Positions 1 to 7,591 of a DNA stretch of 43,333 bases are shown here, in pieces. Position 1 is the first letter of the stretch, and each line of letters opens with the position of its first letter. The translations under genes and the position numbers were made by a program. The stretch spans positions 1-43,333 of the forward strand of contig NZ_PPPT01000103.1 in assembly GCF_006483445.1 (NCBI RefSeq), read 5' to 3'. Under the pieces are notes generated by a model. That model saw only the letters and a list, made by a program, of their open reading frames with translations, was not told the DNA's origin and searched no databases. The stretch is from Bradyrhizobium guangdongense (GTDB lineage Bacteria > Pseudomonadota > Alphaproteobacteria > Rhizobiales > Xanthobacteraceae).

Positions 1-273
1 CCTTCCTGCGCTGCTCGGCAGCGGCCGCCTTGGTTTCCTCGATCTGCTTGGCCTTCTCGGCCGCAAGCCGGGCGGTCTCTGCGGCCTTGGCGGCGGCGAA
101 GGCGCGCCAGGCTGAAGATGAAAAGGCGCGCCTCGCGGCCGAACGCGCCAACAAGGCCGAACAGGAGAAGGCGGCGGCCGCCGCCAAGGCCGCAGAGACC
201 GCCCGGCTTGCGGCCGAGAAGGCCAAGCAGATCGAGGAAACCAAGGCGGCCGCTGCCGAGCAGCGCAGGAAGG
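1..273. repeat. Perfect 97-bp inverted repeat at the left edge
   Basis: Bases 1-97 are the exact reverse complement of bases 177-273, with a 79-bp spacer (98-176). The right arm is part of the coiled-coil coding sequence of the first gene; the left arm spells the same stretch antisense. A fold-back of coding sequence exactly at a sequence end is typical of an assembly or chimeric-read artefact, although a true inverted duplication cannot be excluded from sequence alone. Confidence 0.95.
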
Positions 274-929
274 ATGCCGAGGCCGCCGTCGCCAAGGCGC
301 TGGCCGACAAGCAGGCCGCCGAGAAGGCGCTCACCGACAAGATCGCGAACGACAAGGTCGCTGCCGTCGCTCCAACCCAGACGGCGCCTGCTCTCTCGCC
401 GCAGGAGACGGCCAAGCTGGTGCAGTCAGAGCTCCGTCGCGTCGGATGTCTGACCGGGGCATCGGATGGCGACTGGAACGCCGCCGCGCAGCGCTCGCTG
501 ACCCTGTTCAACAAGCACGCCGGGATGAAGCTCGACACCAAGCTTGCAAGCTTCGATGCCCTCGACGCAATCAAGAGCAAGCCGGGCCGCGTCTGCCCGC
601 TTGTCTGCGACCACGGCTTCAGAGCGGATGGCGACGCTTGCGTGAAGATCGCCTGCCGCGCGGGCTATCGCGTCAACGACGACAACGAGTGCGAGAAGAT
701 CCAGGAGAAGAAACCCGTCGCGACCCGCGAGGATGCCAAGCCGCGAGACGACCAAAGGAAGAAAAGCGAGGCTGCGCCCGCGAAGCCACAGGCGGCTGGC
801 CAGATTTTTTGCAACAACGCGGTCTGCCGCCCGGTCCGACCGGGCTGCCGTCTTGGAGGCGCTAAAGCACAAACTGCGGCAGGCGCAGCAACCATTACAT
901 CGGGAGGAATAGCGGAAGTGTGCGACTGA
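99..929 (+). CDS. C-terminal part of a coiled-coil, Cys-rich protein (probably caspase-family p20 protein), 5' end missing
   Basis: The reading frame is open from the left edge, but bases 1-97 are an antisense copy of the gene itself, so only codons from about 99 on can be trusted. The visible part begins with an Ala/Lys/Glu-rich helix (about 90 residues, likely coiled coil). A small globular segment containing SELRRVGCLTGASDGDW follows, which resembles a peptidoglycan-binding-like repeat. The C-terminus has about ten cysteines (CPLVCDHGF, CRAGYRVNDDNEC) and a basic linker. From memory, this tail occurs in rhizobial proteins with an N-terminal caspase (peptidase C14) domain. That domain is not in the window, so the family call is an inference. 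The ATG at 30 lies inside the inverted copy and is not a credible start. Confidence 0.6.
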   Translation, partial: KARQAEDEKARLAAERANKAEQEKAAAAAKAAETARLAAEKAKQIEETKAAAAEQRRKDAEAAVAKALADKQAAEKALTDKIANDKVAAVAPTQTAPALSPQETAKLVQSELRRVGCLTGASDGDWNAAAQRSLTLFNKHAGMKLDTKLASFDALDAIKSKPGRVCPLVCDHGFRADGDACVKIACRAGYRVNDDNECEKIQEKKPVATREDAKPRDDQRKKSEAAPAKPQAAGQIFCNNAVCRPVRPGCRLGGAKAQTAAGAATITSGGIAEVCD

Positions 930-1245
930 GCGGCGGGACTCCGGCGCGCGCCTTGCGATGATGCCAACATACACCTGATTTGCCCGACGGGTCAAGCGCT
1001 ATTTCGTAAAATCCGTAGTCGCTTAACTCCGACCCCGTTTCCGGAACGCGCGTCGTTTTGATCCGTTTTGCCAGGGGCGATCGAGAATGGATCGGAAAAA
1101 GCGACCTCAGCCATTTTCGCGTGCGATGGCGGCATTTGCGCCGGGATTATCGATCTGTCTGATCTGTCAGTGAGTTCGCGAAATCCGCAAGGCCCCGCAC
1201 CCCTGGGCGCCTTCTACTGTGCATGGGGTTGTTTTCGACCCCATA
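930..1245. other. Intergenic region holding a dispersed two-module element
   Basis: No convincing gene lies here. The region is almost filled by an element (about 950-1239) whose two ends recur at 25760-26050 in the opposite orientation. A 7-bp inverted repeat (ATGGGGT 1223-1229, ACCCCAT 1238-1244) sits just past the stop of the reductase gene and could act as a weak terminator. Confidence 0.75.
950..1239 (-). repeat. Two-module intergenic element, copy 1
   Basis: Read on the minus strand, the element starts with module A (1239-1212) and ends with module B (998-969). Module A is a 28-bp stretch identical to 25760-25787. Module B is a 30-bp stretch identical to 26002-26031, with similarity continuing on both sides to about 950 and 1015. 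The outer span of the two modules is 271 bp here and 272 bp in copy 2, while the middle has diverged. Module B contains TTGACC and GTATGT 17 bp apart, a sigma70-like layout. Copy number elsewhere in the genome cannot be judged from this window. Confidence 0.85.
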
Positions 1246-1797
1246 TCAGCCCCGCCGCCACGGCGTCACAATCACGCCATGCGCCGCATCGAGCATCTGC
1301 GGTTCGCCGGCTTTCAGGCCGTGCGAGGCGAGCACCTCGCGTGGGGTGCGCGCGGGGACTTGCGTAAAGCAGCCTTCGCCGCCGGGCAGGCGGACGTGTG
1401 GCGCTTCCGAGAGCCAGAACGTGTCGTAGCGGTCCATGAACATGTCGAACACGACGGGCCCGCCGATCACGGCGACCGCGCCTGAGCTGACGCCGGCGAA
1501 GTCGGCCGCCTCCTCGAAGGAGGCGCCAAGCGGATTCCACAGGCTCGCATTCGGCAGCTCCGGATCGACCGCCAGCGACTTGATCTTGCGCGTGAGGATG
1601 ATGCGCCGGCGTCTTGGCGAGTTCGGCTGCTGCTCATGGGAGTGCCGGCCGTGCACGATCAGATCGGCACGGTCGAGCGCCTGTTCGAAGAAGCGCTTGT
1701 CGCCCTCGAATTTCAGGCTGTCGGGCATGACATGCTCAGCGTCGGCAAGCATGCCGTCCGCGGAGACGATGACGTAGCCTTCGATGCGGAATGACAA
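1246..1797 (-). CDS. Dihydrofolate reductase family / RibD C-terminal-like reductase
   Basis: This 183-aa protein has the DHFR-like fold signature. The N-terminus is SFRIEGYVIVSADGMLAD, the strand-loop DLIVHGRHSHEQ follows, then RRRRIILTRK, and a late SGAVAVIGGPVVFDMF matches the glycine-rich nucleotide-binding segment of RibD_C proteins. It probably uses NADPH to reduce a small heterocyclic substrate, which is not predictable. The start is a TTG (1797-1795) seven bases after the stop of the upstream deacetylase gene, so the two are probably co-transcribed and translationally coupled. No better in-frame ATG exists nearby. Confidence 0.8.
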   Translation of the reverse strand: MSFRIEGYVIVSADGMLADAEHVMPDSLKFEGDKRFFEQALDRADLIVHGRHSHEQQPNSPRRRRIILTRKIKSLAVDPELPNASLWNPLGASFEEAADFAGVSSGAVAVIGGPVVFDMFMDRYDTFWLSEAPHVRLPGGEGCFTQVPARTPREVLASHGLKAGEPQMLDAAHGVIVTPWRRG

Positions 1798-1804
1798 CGG
1801 CCTT

Positions 1805-2773
1805 CTATTCCGAAACCGTCGTCACCACCGAATTGACCGGACGCTGGCTCACCGTCGGCAGCTTGACGTCCTTCAGCAGCTCCTGGTCGTACTCGGGCAT
1901 CGTTGCGACCGGCGACTTGGCGCGCATCGCCACCACCTTGAAGCCGCCGGCCTTCAGCTTTTGCAGCAGGGCCGGCAGCGCCTCGGCGGTGTGCTTCTGG
2001 AAGTCGTGCATCAGGATGATGCCCTTGCCGGTCTTCTCGAGCTTCTTCATCACGGTGTCGACGACCTTCTCGGGCTTCGACGCCTTGAAGTCGAAGGAGT
2101 CGAGGTCGCAGGAGAAGATCGCGATGTTGCGGTTGCCGAGATAGGTGACCATCTCCGGCGGGTGCTGCAGTGCCGGGAAGCGGAAGAACGGCGAGGGCGC
2201 GATGCCGCCGAGCGCCCATTTCACCGCGGCAAAGCCCTTCTCGATCTCGTCCTTGCGCTGCTGCTCGGTGAGCTTCTTGTTGTTGAGATTGGCGTGCGAC
2301 CAGGTGTGCGAGCCCACGGTGTGGCCGGCCGCATAGACCTGTTTCAGGATCTCGGGCTCATAGGTCGCGTGCTTGCCGATCGGGAAGAAGATGCCGGTGG
2401 TGCATTCGTCCGCCAGCGCCTTCAGAACCGCGGGCGTGTTGCGCGGCCAGGGGCCGTCGTCGAAGGTCAGGACGACCTCGTGCTCCTTCAGGAAGTCGAG
2501 CTCCTTGAAATGCTCGAAGCCGAAGCCGGGACCGCCGGTGGTGTCGATCTCGACGGTGCGCGCGACGCCGAGCGCGCCGGGCGTGTTGCAGGCCGCGCGG
2601 GCCGGCTGCGGTGGCTGCTTGGGCGCAGCCGGAGCAGGGGCGGCGGCAGGCTGGGCCGCAGGCGCGGCGGCCGCCGCAGCCGCGGGCTTGGCGGGAGGGG
2701 TCTGCGACCACGCCGCGCTTGCCAACGCCATCGTGAGAGCGCTTGCCAAAATCAGTTTTGCCGCAACACGCAT
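1805..2773 (-). CDS. Polysaccharide deacetylase (NodB-homology domain), exported
   Basis: This 322-aa protein opens with a signal peptide (about residues 1-23, ending SAAWSQ) and an Ala/Pro-rich linker to about residue 60. The NodB deacetylase domain follows. Motif 1 is TFDDGP (103-108, with the catalytic base and metal Asp), motif 2 is SHTWSH (155-160, two metal His), motif 3 is FFRFP (about 196-200) and a late LMHD is at 254-257. All metal ligands are present, so it should be an active divalent-metal carbohydrate esterase (CE4) in the periplasm acting on an N-acetylated glycan. A GGGGA ribosome site precedes the ATG. Substrate unknown; it is not near nod genes. Confidence 0.9.
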   Translation of the reverse strand: MRVAAKLILASALTMALASAAWSQTPPAKPAAAAAAAPAAQPAAAPAPAAPKQPPQPARAACNTPGALGVARTVEIDTTGGPGFGFEHFKELDFLKEHEVVLTFDDGPWPRNTPAVLKALADECTTGIFFPIGKHATYEPEILKQVYAAGHTVGSHTWSHANLNNKKLTEQQRKDEIEKGFAAVKWALGGIAPSPFFRFPALQHPPEMVTYLGNRNIAIFSCDLDSFDFKASKPEKVVDTVMKKLEKTGKGIILMHDFQKHTAEALPALLQKLKAGGFKVVAMRAKSPVATMPEYDQELLKDVKLPTVSQRPVNSVVTTVSE

Positions 2774-2956
2774 GGTCGTTATCCCCGTGGAATGATCCCG
2801 TTGTTCGGCCGTAGCTTTTTACCCTCGGCCGAACCTGTCCTGCCCGGACGATCCTTGTTGTAATCCTAGCCTAGATGCTGCGCCGTCGCCAATGCAACGG
2901 CCGTTTGGGATCGCGGGCCAATTGTGCCCAAGCCTCTTGTACCTAAGCCTCTCGCG

Positions 2957-3523
2957 TCAGCTCTCGGTGAGCGCCTTGGCCACGGCCGTCTTGACCCGCG
3001 TGTCGGTCGGGTCGACCGCAGAGGGGAACACCTCGGCGATCAGGCCGTCGCGGCCGATGAGGTATTTGTGGAAGTTCCAGCGCGGAACATCCTTCGGGCG
3101 CGCCTCGGCGGCCCATTTGTAGAACGGATGCGCCTTCGGGCCGACCACGACGGCTTTGGCCGTGATCGGAAAGGTAACGCCATATTGGTGGTGTGCCGTC
3201 TCTGAAATCTCGGTGACGCCGCCCGGCTCCTGGCCGCCGAAATCATTCGACGGTACGCCGATGATGGTTAGCCCGCGCGCACGGAACTCGCTCCAGAGCT
3301 CCTGCAGGCCGGCATATTGCGGGGTGTAGCCGCAGAGCGAGGCGGTGTTGACGACGATGAACGGACGGCCGCTGAAGGCGGCGAGGCGGATGTCTTCGCC
3401 TGACAGCGCCGGGAAGGAGAATGCGTAGGCCGGGATCCGGCTGGCTTGCGCAAACGCGCGCGTCGCGAGGGGCGCGGCGATGGCCGCGAGTGCAGTGCTG
3501 ACAAATCCCCTGCGGTTCAACAT
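2957..3523 (-). CDS. Glutathione peroxidase family protein, Tat-like signal, single cysteine
   Basis: This 188-aa protein starts with RRGFVSTALAAIAAP, a twin-arginine-like export signal cleaved near residue 25. The peroxidase core shows NTASLCGYTPQYAGL (peroxidatic Cys64 in place of Sec), PSNDFGGQEPGG (Gln98) and RWNF (Trp149, Asn150), so the catalytic tetrad is intact. It reduces hydroperoxides, probably in the periplasm. Cys64 is the only cysteine: the resolving cysteine of thioredoxin-dependent bacterial GPx enzymes is absent. Regeneration would need a small thiol or another partner. It lies 93 bp downstream of the L,D-transpeptidase on the same strand. Confidence 0.9.
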   Translation of the reverse strand: MLNRRGFVSTALAAIAAPLATRAFAQASRIPAYAFSFPALSGEDIRLAAFSGRPFIVVNTASLCGYTPQYAGLQELWSEFRARGLTIIGVPSNDFGGQEPGGVTEISETAHHQYGVTFPITAKAVVVGPKAHPFYKWAAEARPKDVPRWNFHKYLIGRDGLIAEVFPSAVDPTDTRVKTAVAKALTES

Positions 3524-3616
3524 GGCGATCTCGTCCCCACTTCTGATCCGTGCGCATCATAGCGCGCACCGCCGGGTGGCGATGCTCAACAACGCGTTAT
3601 GGGGGCCCGAGCCTGC

Positions 3617-5353
3617 TTAGCGCAGACGGACGATGAAGTCGGTGCCTTCGCCGGTCTCGCCCTGATTGATGCCCTGGTCGGACACGACGATCGAGCCGCC
3701 CGTGGTCAGCATCTCGTTGATCCTCGCCATGGTGTCGGCGGGGATCTGGAGGCGGTCCAGCGCTTCCGCCGGGCTGTTCGGCACGATCACCGGTTTGGCT
3801 GCGACCGGAATGACGGCGGCGCCCATCCGTTGACGGCGCGTGGTGCGAACCTCGTCCTCGCGCTCGACGGCGCGGACGTTCACCGGCAGCGACACCACCG
3901 ACCAGCGCAGCGCGTTGGAATCGGCCTTGTCGACCTCGGCGGTGAACACATGCGTGCCGAGCGGACGATCGCTCGCCGCAATCGTCACGGGCACGTCGAA
4001 CAGCGGCGCAAAGTTCTGCCGCACATAGAGCTTGGAATCCTTGCGGCTGATGAACACGGCGATCTGGCCCGCGCGCTTCGGCGGCTCCGGCTTTGCGGCC
4101 GGCGCCGGATCGGCGACGCGGGTCTGGTCCTTCTTGGCGTCGGAGGCAGCCGGCTGCGTCGGCGCCGCGGCGGTCGCGGGCGCGTCAGGCTTCTTCACCT
4201 CGACGGCTTCGGTCTTCGCAGGTTCGGTCTTTGCAGGTTCGGATTTGGCCGGCTCGGACTTGGCAGTCTCGTCCTTTGCGGGCTCCGGCTTCGCGGGCTC
4301 GGCCTGCGCGGTCACCGCAGGCTCGATCTTGTCGGCGGGCTTTTCCTCGCCAACCGAAGCTGCTTTTGGCGCATCCGCAGTGTCGGTCGGTTTTGCCTCG
4401 GTGCTCGCAGCGTCGGCGGGCTTTGCGTCATCGGCCTTGGCTGTAGCCTCGTCGGCCTGCGGCTTCGCGGCTTCGGACGCATCTGCAGTCTTGGTGGTCT
4501 CGGCCTTCGGAACGTCGACCTTGTCGGCTGGCATCTCCGCGCGTGCGAGTGCATTGCCGGTCGTCGCATCCGACATCACGTGGCCGACCGTCGAACGCAA
4601 CTCGAGGATCTGGTCGGCGCTCGCGCTCTTGATCTCCGCGCCCTTGTCGGCCTTGTCGGCGACATTGGTCTGCGGCTCCGCGCTCGCCGCCGGCTGCGGC
4701 GGCACGCGCAGGGTGGCGAGCAGGGGATGAGAAAAGCTCATCGGCGACATCTCGCCGGGCGCGACGATGACGCGCGCGCCCATCTTGGTCCAATTCCACA
4801 TCTTGGTGGCAAAGGCCATCGGCATGCGGATGCAACCGTGCGAGGCCGGATAGCCCGGCAGGACGCCCGCATGCATCGCCACACCCGACCAGGTGATGCG
4901 CTGCATGTACGGCATCGGCGCGCCGCTATAGATGTTGGAGTGGTGGAATTTGTGCTTCTGGATGATGCTGAACACGCCCATCGGCGTGGCGTGGCCCTTC
5001 ATGCCGGTCGAGACCGGCGATTCCGCGAACACGCCGTTGGAATCGTAGATCGTGACCTTCTGCCGTTCGATCGAGACGGCGATGACGAGCGGTCCTTGCG
5101 GCTTGGCACCGGTTTCCTTCTCCGGCACCTCCTTCACCGCATTGCGCTTGCGCTTTGGCCGCTGCATTTCGGGAGACTGCGGCCGGGCATAGTAGTGGGC
5201 GCCGCCGGAGTAGTCGGGCCAGTAGTACAGGGCCGCTTCCGCCTGGCTCGTCGTGCCGATCGCGCCTGCCGCGGTGAAAATGGCAAGCCGCCACAGCCGC
5301 GCCGTTGCGGCAGAAGAACCCGACCCGTTCACGCCAGTCATCATCGAATCCAT
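3617..5353 (-). CDS. L,D-transpeptidase (YkuD/ErfK family) with long Ala/Lys/Glu/Pro linker
   Basis: This 578-aa protein has an N-terminal hydrophobic export segment (about 20-41). The YkuD domain spans about 88-198 with the catalytic motif SHGCIRM (171-177, nucleophile Cys174) and an upstream His161. A low-complexity region (about 215-425) with EPAKS/EPAKT-type repeats follows. The C-terminal region (about 428-578) contains GQIAVFISRKDSKLYVRQ and PLGTHVF, which look like a second, degenerate YkuD-like beta domain without the Cys motif. The enzyme makes 3-3 crosslinks or attaches proteins to peptidoglycan in the periplasm. The start is uncertain: ATGs at 5353 and 5344 are both possible. Confidence 0.88.
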   Translation of the reverse strand: MDSMMTGVNGSGSSAATARLWRLAIFTAAGAIGTTSQAEAALYYWPDYSGGAHYYARPQSPEMQRPKRKRNAVKEVPEKETGAKPQGPLVIAVSIERQKVTIYDSNGVFAESPVSTGMKGHATPMGVFSIIQKHKFHHSNIYSGAPMPYMQRITWSGVAMHAGVLPGYPASHGCIRMPMAFATKMWNWTKMGARVIVAPGEMSPMSFSHPLLATLRVPPQPAASAEPQTNVADKADKGAEIKSASADQILELRSTVGHVMSDATTGNALARAEMPADKVDVPKAETTKTADASEAAKPQADEATAKADDAKPADAASTEAKPTDTADAPKAASVGEEKPADKIEPAVTAQAEPAKPEPAKDETAKSEPAKSEPAKTEPAKTEAVEVKKPDAPATAAAPTQPAASDAKKDQTRVADPAPAAKPEPPKRAGQIAVFISRKDSKLYVRQNFAPLFDVPVTIAASDRPLGTHVFTAEVDKADSNALRWSVVSLPVNVRAVEREDEVRTTRRQRMGAAVIPVAAKPVIVPNSPAEALDRLQIPADTMARINEMLTTGGSIVVSDQGINQGETGEGTDFIVRLR

Positions 5354-5550
5354 AATCCAAATCAGTGGTTAGTGTTACAGAGGGGGTCCGCGTTCACCAG
5401 TGACGCGGTTCACAGTCCGCTACTTTTGGCCTAGCCGTAGCAAAAAAGCCTCACATTGCGGTAAACGCCGACCGCCCGGATGGGCCCTGCCGTCTTCCTG
5501 ACCGGCTCGGGAACACCTACATGCCGAGGGACGTCCTAGCGGAGAATTTT

Positions 5551-6099
5551 ATGTCATCCAGCTTCCTCGGCCTTCGTGACATCGGCTTGAAAGGCCTCGC
5601 TTTATTCCTCCTGCTCGTGGCGGTACCGGGTGGCGCCGTGTCCGCTGCGGATGAGCCTGACCTGATCTTCCGCCGCTCGACGGTGTTCAAATGGGTCAGC
5701 CCGAACGACAAGCTTGCGACCTATGGTCTCGACGACCCCGAGGTCGAGGGCGTGGCCTGCCATTTCACGGTGCCGGAAAAGGGTGGCTTCAAGGGCTGGC
5801 TCGGGCTCGCCGAGGAGGTCTCCGATATCTCGCTCGCCTGCCGCCAGGTCGGTCCCATCAGGTTCAAGGACAAGATGGAGCAGGGCGACGACATGTTCCG
5901 CAAGCGCCGCTCGCTGTTCTTCAAGAAGATGCAGATCGTGCGCGGCTGCGACGCCAAGCGCAATGTGCTCGTCTACATGGTCTATTCGGACAAGCTGATC
6001 GAGGGATCGCCGAAGAACTCGACCTCGACCGTGCCGATCATGCCGTGGGGTGCTGCCGACGCGAACGTCCAGAAGTGCGGAGAGTTCTTTACGCAGTAG
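5551..6099 (+). CDS. creA: CreA family exported protein
   Basis: This 182-aa protein matches E. coli CreA closely in pattern: STVFKWVSPNDK, YGLDDPEVEGVACHF, KGWLGLAEEVSDISLACRQVG, FKDKM, FKKMQIVR, DAKRNVLVYMVYSDKLIEGSPKNS and VPIMPWG. A signal peptide occupies about residues 1-33. The biochemical role of CreA is not established. Here it stands alone without creBCD. The ATG at 5551 is preferred over the one at 5521 because GGAG (5541-5544) precedes it at the right distance. It is divergent from the L,D-transpeptidase gene across about 200 bp. Confidence 0.9.
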   Translation: MSSSFLGLRDIGLKGLALFLLLVAVPGGAVSAADEPDLIFRRSTVFKWVSPNDKLATYGLDDPEVEGVACHFTVPEKGGFKGWLGLAEEVSDISLACRQVGPIRFKDKMEQGDDMFRKRRSLFFKKMQIVRGCDAKRNVLVYMVYSDKLIEGSPKNSTSTVPIMPWGAADANVQKCGEFFTQ

Positions 6100-6102
6100 C
6101 GA

Positions 6103-6318
6103 TCAGGCACTCGCCTTCGCGCGGTGCGTGACGGTTGCCGCGCGGGGCTTGGCATGATGCGAGCCGGTCAGCCGCACGAACATCTGCGGGGTTGCGTCGT
6201 AAGCACGCTGCGTCTGCAACGCCATCGCGGTTGAAGTGGTCGATCGCGGTTTGGTGCGGTCCACGGCTTGATCCGTGTCGCGCGCCGCTGCGCTGTTTGC
6301 CGCCGTCATTCTGGCCAT
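6103..6318 (-). CDS. Small basic hypothetical protein
   Basis: This 71-aa protein is rich in Ala, Thr, Arg and His, contains SSTAMALQTQRAYDATPQMFVRL-like sequence in its middle, and has no membrane segment or signal. It converges on creA, with only 3 bp between the stops. The in-frame ATG at 6309 (68 aa) is better spaced from an AGGGA than the ATG at 6318. No family recognised; the coding call rests on an intact frame and amino-acid composition, so it is tentative. Confidence 0.45.
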   Translation of the reverse strand: MARMTAANSAAARDTDQAVDRTKPRSTTSTAMALQTQRAYDATPQMFVRLTGSHHAKPRAATVTHRAKASA

Positions 6319-6722
6319 CCCTGAATCTGCGAGCCCGGTTGTCCGGACTTGTTGGTGTCGAAGGCCTCAGTCGCCGCCGGGGTGTCTCCGGTTCAGTGCG
6401 ACCAGCCTTCGTTGGCGGCTCTTATGCGCAGAGAAACGTAAAATGCCGATGAAGCCCCTGAATCCCCGAGATGACGCTGTCGGTTTTCACCGCCGCCGGA
6501 GGTCGTGAGGGAACTTTTTTGTCACGGAGGCAGGTCCGGCGCTGCTCTGAAATGATTGGGCTTTTTCCCCCAATGTTTCGTCGCCAGGGGGACGACGAAA
6601 CAATTCTCACGAAGATGAAACCATTTTCCGCTTTTGGCGCATCACGGCCGAAACGGCCCATGGTTATCACCGCGGGCAACGACAACGGCGCTCAGCCGAC
6701 CGACCGAACCTGGAGACAGTCA
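6319..6722. other. 404-bp intergenic region with a strong hairpin
   Basis: No supported gene. A perfect 10-bp inverted repeat with a 9-base loop lies at 6574-6602 (TGTTTCGTCG / CGACGAAACA), about 120 bp before the small exported protein gene at 6723. It could be an operator or an RNA hairpin in the leader of that gene. Short open frames across the region on both strands have no ribosome site and no recognisable product. Confidence 0.5.
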
Positions 6723-6881
6723 ATGCGCGCGCTCAGCTTCATCCTCGCCTTCGGCTTCGTGATCGCCGGCTCCTCGATTGCCGGCTCTGCCGACAGCGGC
6801 CTGCCGGGCGTCGGAACCTTCGCCTACAATGGCGCTCCGGTCGCGACGTCGCAGGCGATGGTCGTCGCGTCGCGTTTCTGA
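6723..6881 (+). CDS. Small exported hypothetical protein (52 aa)
   Basis: The predicted protein begins MRALSFILAFGFVIAGSSIAG, a clear signal peptide, leaving about 30 mature residues (SADSGLPGVGTFAYNG and a hydrophobic end). Start ATG at 6723 has GGAGA eight bases upstream; a longer frame running back to 6471 has no such site. The next exported protein starts 24 bp downstream, so the two may be one transcript. No function known. Confidence 0.65.
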   Translation: MRALSFILAFGFVIAGSSIAGSADSGLPGVGTFAYNGAPVATSQAMVVASRF

Positions 6882-6905
6882 TCAGAACAAGAAATTCAGG
6901 CCATC

Positions 6906-7271
6906 ATGCTTTATCGTCTCTGCGCCGCGGTTTTCGTCTCCCTCCTGACGATCAGTTCAGTCCAGGCGCAGGTGCGCTCTCCCAACCGTTTGCCGGATCC
7001 GCGTGGCGAGTTCGTGCGCCAGTGCGCGCCGCACATGCTCGGCCGCTGGGAGCATCCGGAAGAGGTTTGCGGGTGCCTGCATGATCATGCTGCATCCGTC
7101 GTTGAGGATCGCGATCTGCGCGAGGCGCTGCTGCGCGGCATCAGCGAAACCGGCGTCCCCACCATCGAAACCGACTGGGTACCGGCGTCAAAGCAGAGCG
7201 AAATCGGCCCGACCTTCACCAAGATCGCCAAGCCGACGCTTCAGTGCATGTTCGACCCCGCGAAGCAGTAA
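6906..7271 (+). CDS. Exported hypothetical protein with conserved cysteines
   Basis: This 121-aa protein has a signal peptide (residues 1-21, ending VQAQ) and a mature part with four cysteines, including RQCAPHM, EVCGCLHDHA and TLQCMFDP, which suggests periplasmic disulfides. The segment CGCLHDHAASVVEDRDLREALLRGISETG looks helical. No enzyme motif seen. It follows the 52-aa exported protein by 24 bp on the same strand and converges on the next gene. Confidence 0.75.
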   Translation: MLYRLCAAVFVSLLTISSVQAQVRSPNRLPDPRGEFVRQCAPHMLGRWEHPEEVCGCLHDHAASVVEDRDLREALLRGISETGVPTIETDWVPASKQSEIGPTFTKIAKPTLQCMFDPAKQ

Positions 7272-7278
7272 GCTTTGT

Positions 7279-7524
7279 TCATTTGGTCTTCGGACCAATC
7301 CGCGGCACACAGGTCCGTGTGACCAAGATGCCGCTTCCCGTCATCTTCGAGCCGCGCACTTCCTTGATCTGTCCTGCAGGGCAGGTGCCGTCATCGACGA
7401 GTGCGCGCTGACCCAGCCGCAAATTGGGAATGTCCTGCTCGCGCCCAACCGTTTGGGCGTGCACGGATGACGTCGCGATCATGGCGAGCAGGGCAGCGAG
7501 GCAAAGCGTGCGAACAGGAAGCAT
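7279..7524 (-). CDS. Small exported protein, probably DUF6719 family
   Basis: This 81-aa protein has a signal peptide ending SSVHAQ (about residue 24). The short mature domain is REQDIPNLRLGQRALVDDGTCPAGQIKEVRGSKM in pattern, with a terminal RTCVPR; the two cysteines could form one disulfide. From memory this matches the DUF6719 family of small rhizobial secreted proteins; function unknown. It converges on the preceding gene, with 7 bp between the stops. Confidence 0.75.
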   Translation of the reverse strand: MLPVRTLCLAALLAMIATSSVHAQTVGREQDIPNLRLGQRALVDDGTCPAGQIKEVRGSKMTGSGILVTRTCVPRIGPKTK

Positions 7525-7591
7525 GGTGCGGAGCTCCGAGAGCGATGCCGCAATCTAGGGACCTGTCAGCGATTCTGATAGTCAACCTTCG

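Noticed and set aside
30..98. N-terminal extension of the first gene starting at the ATG at 30
   Set aside because: It lies entirely in the antisense fold-back copy, so it is not the true 5' end.
4150..4330. EPAK repeats as a CRISPR-like or tandem DNA array
   Set aside because: The repeats follow the reading frame of a low-complexity protein linker and vary in length and sequence.
3599..5434. 611-codon open frame on the plus strand
   Set aside because: It is antisense to the L,D-transpeptidase gene, has Arg/Gly-rich composition typical of high-GC shadow frames, and matches no protein pattern.
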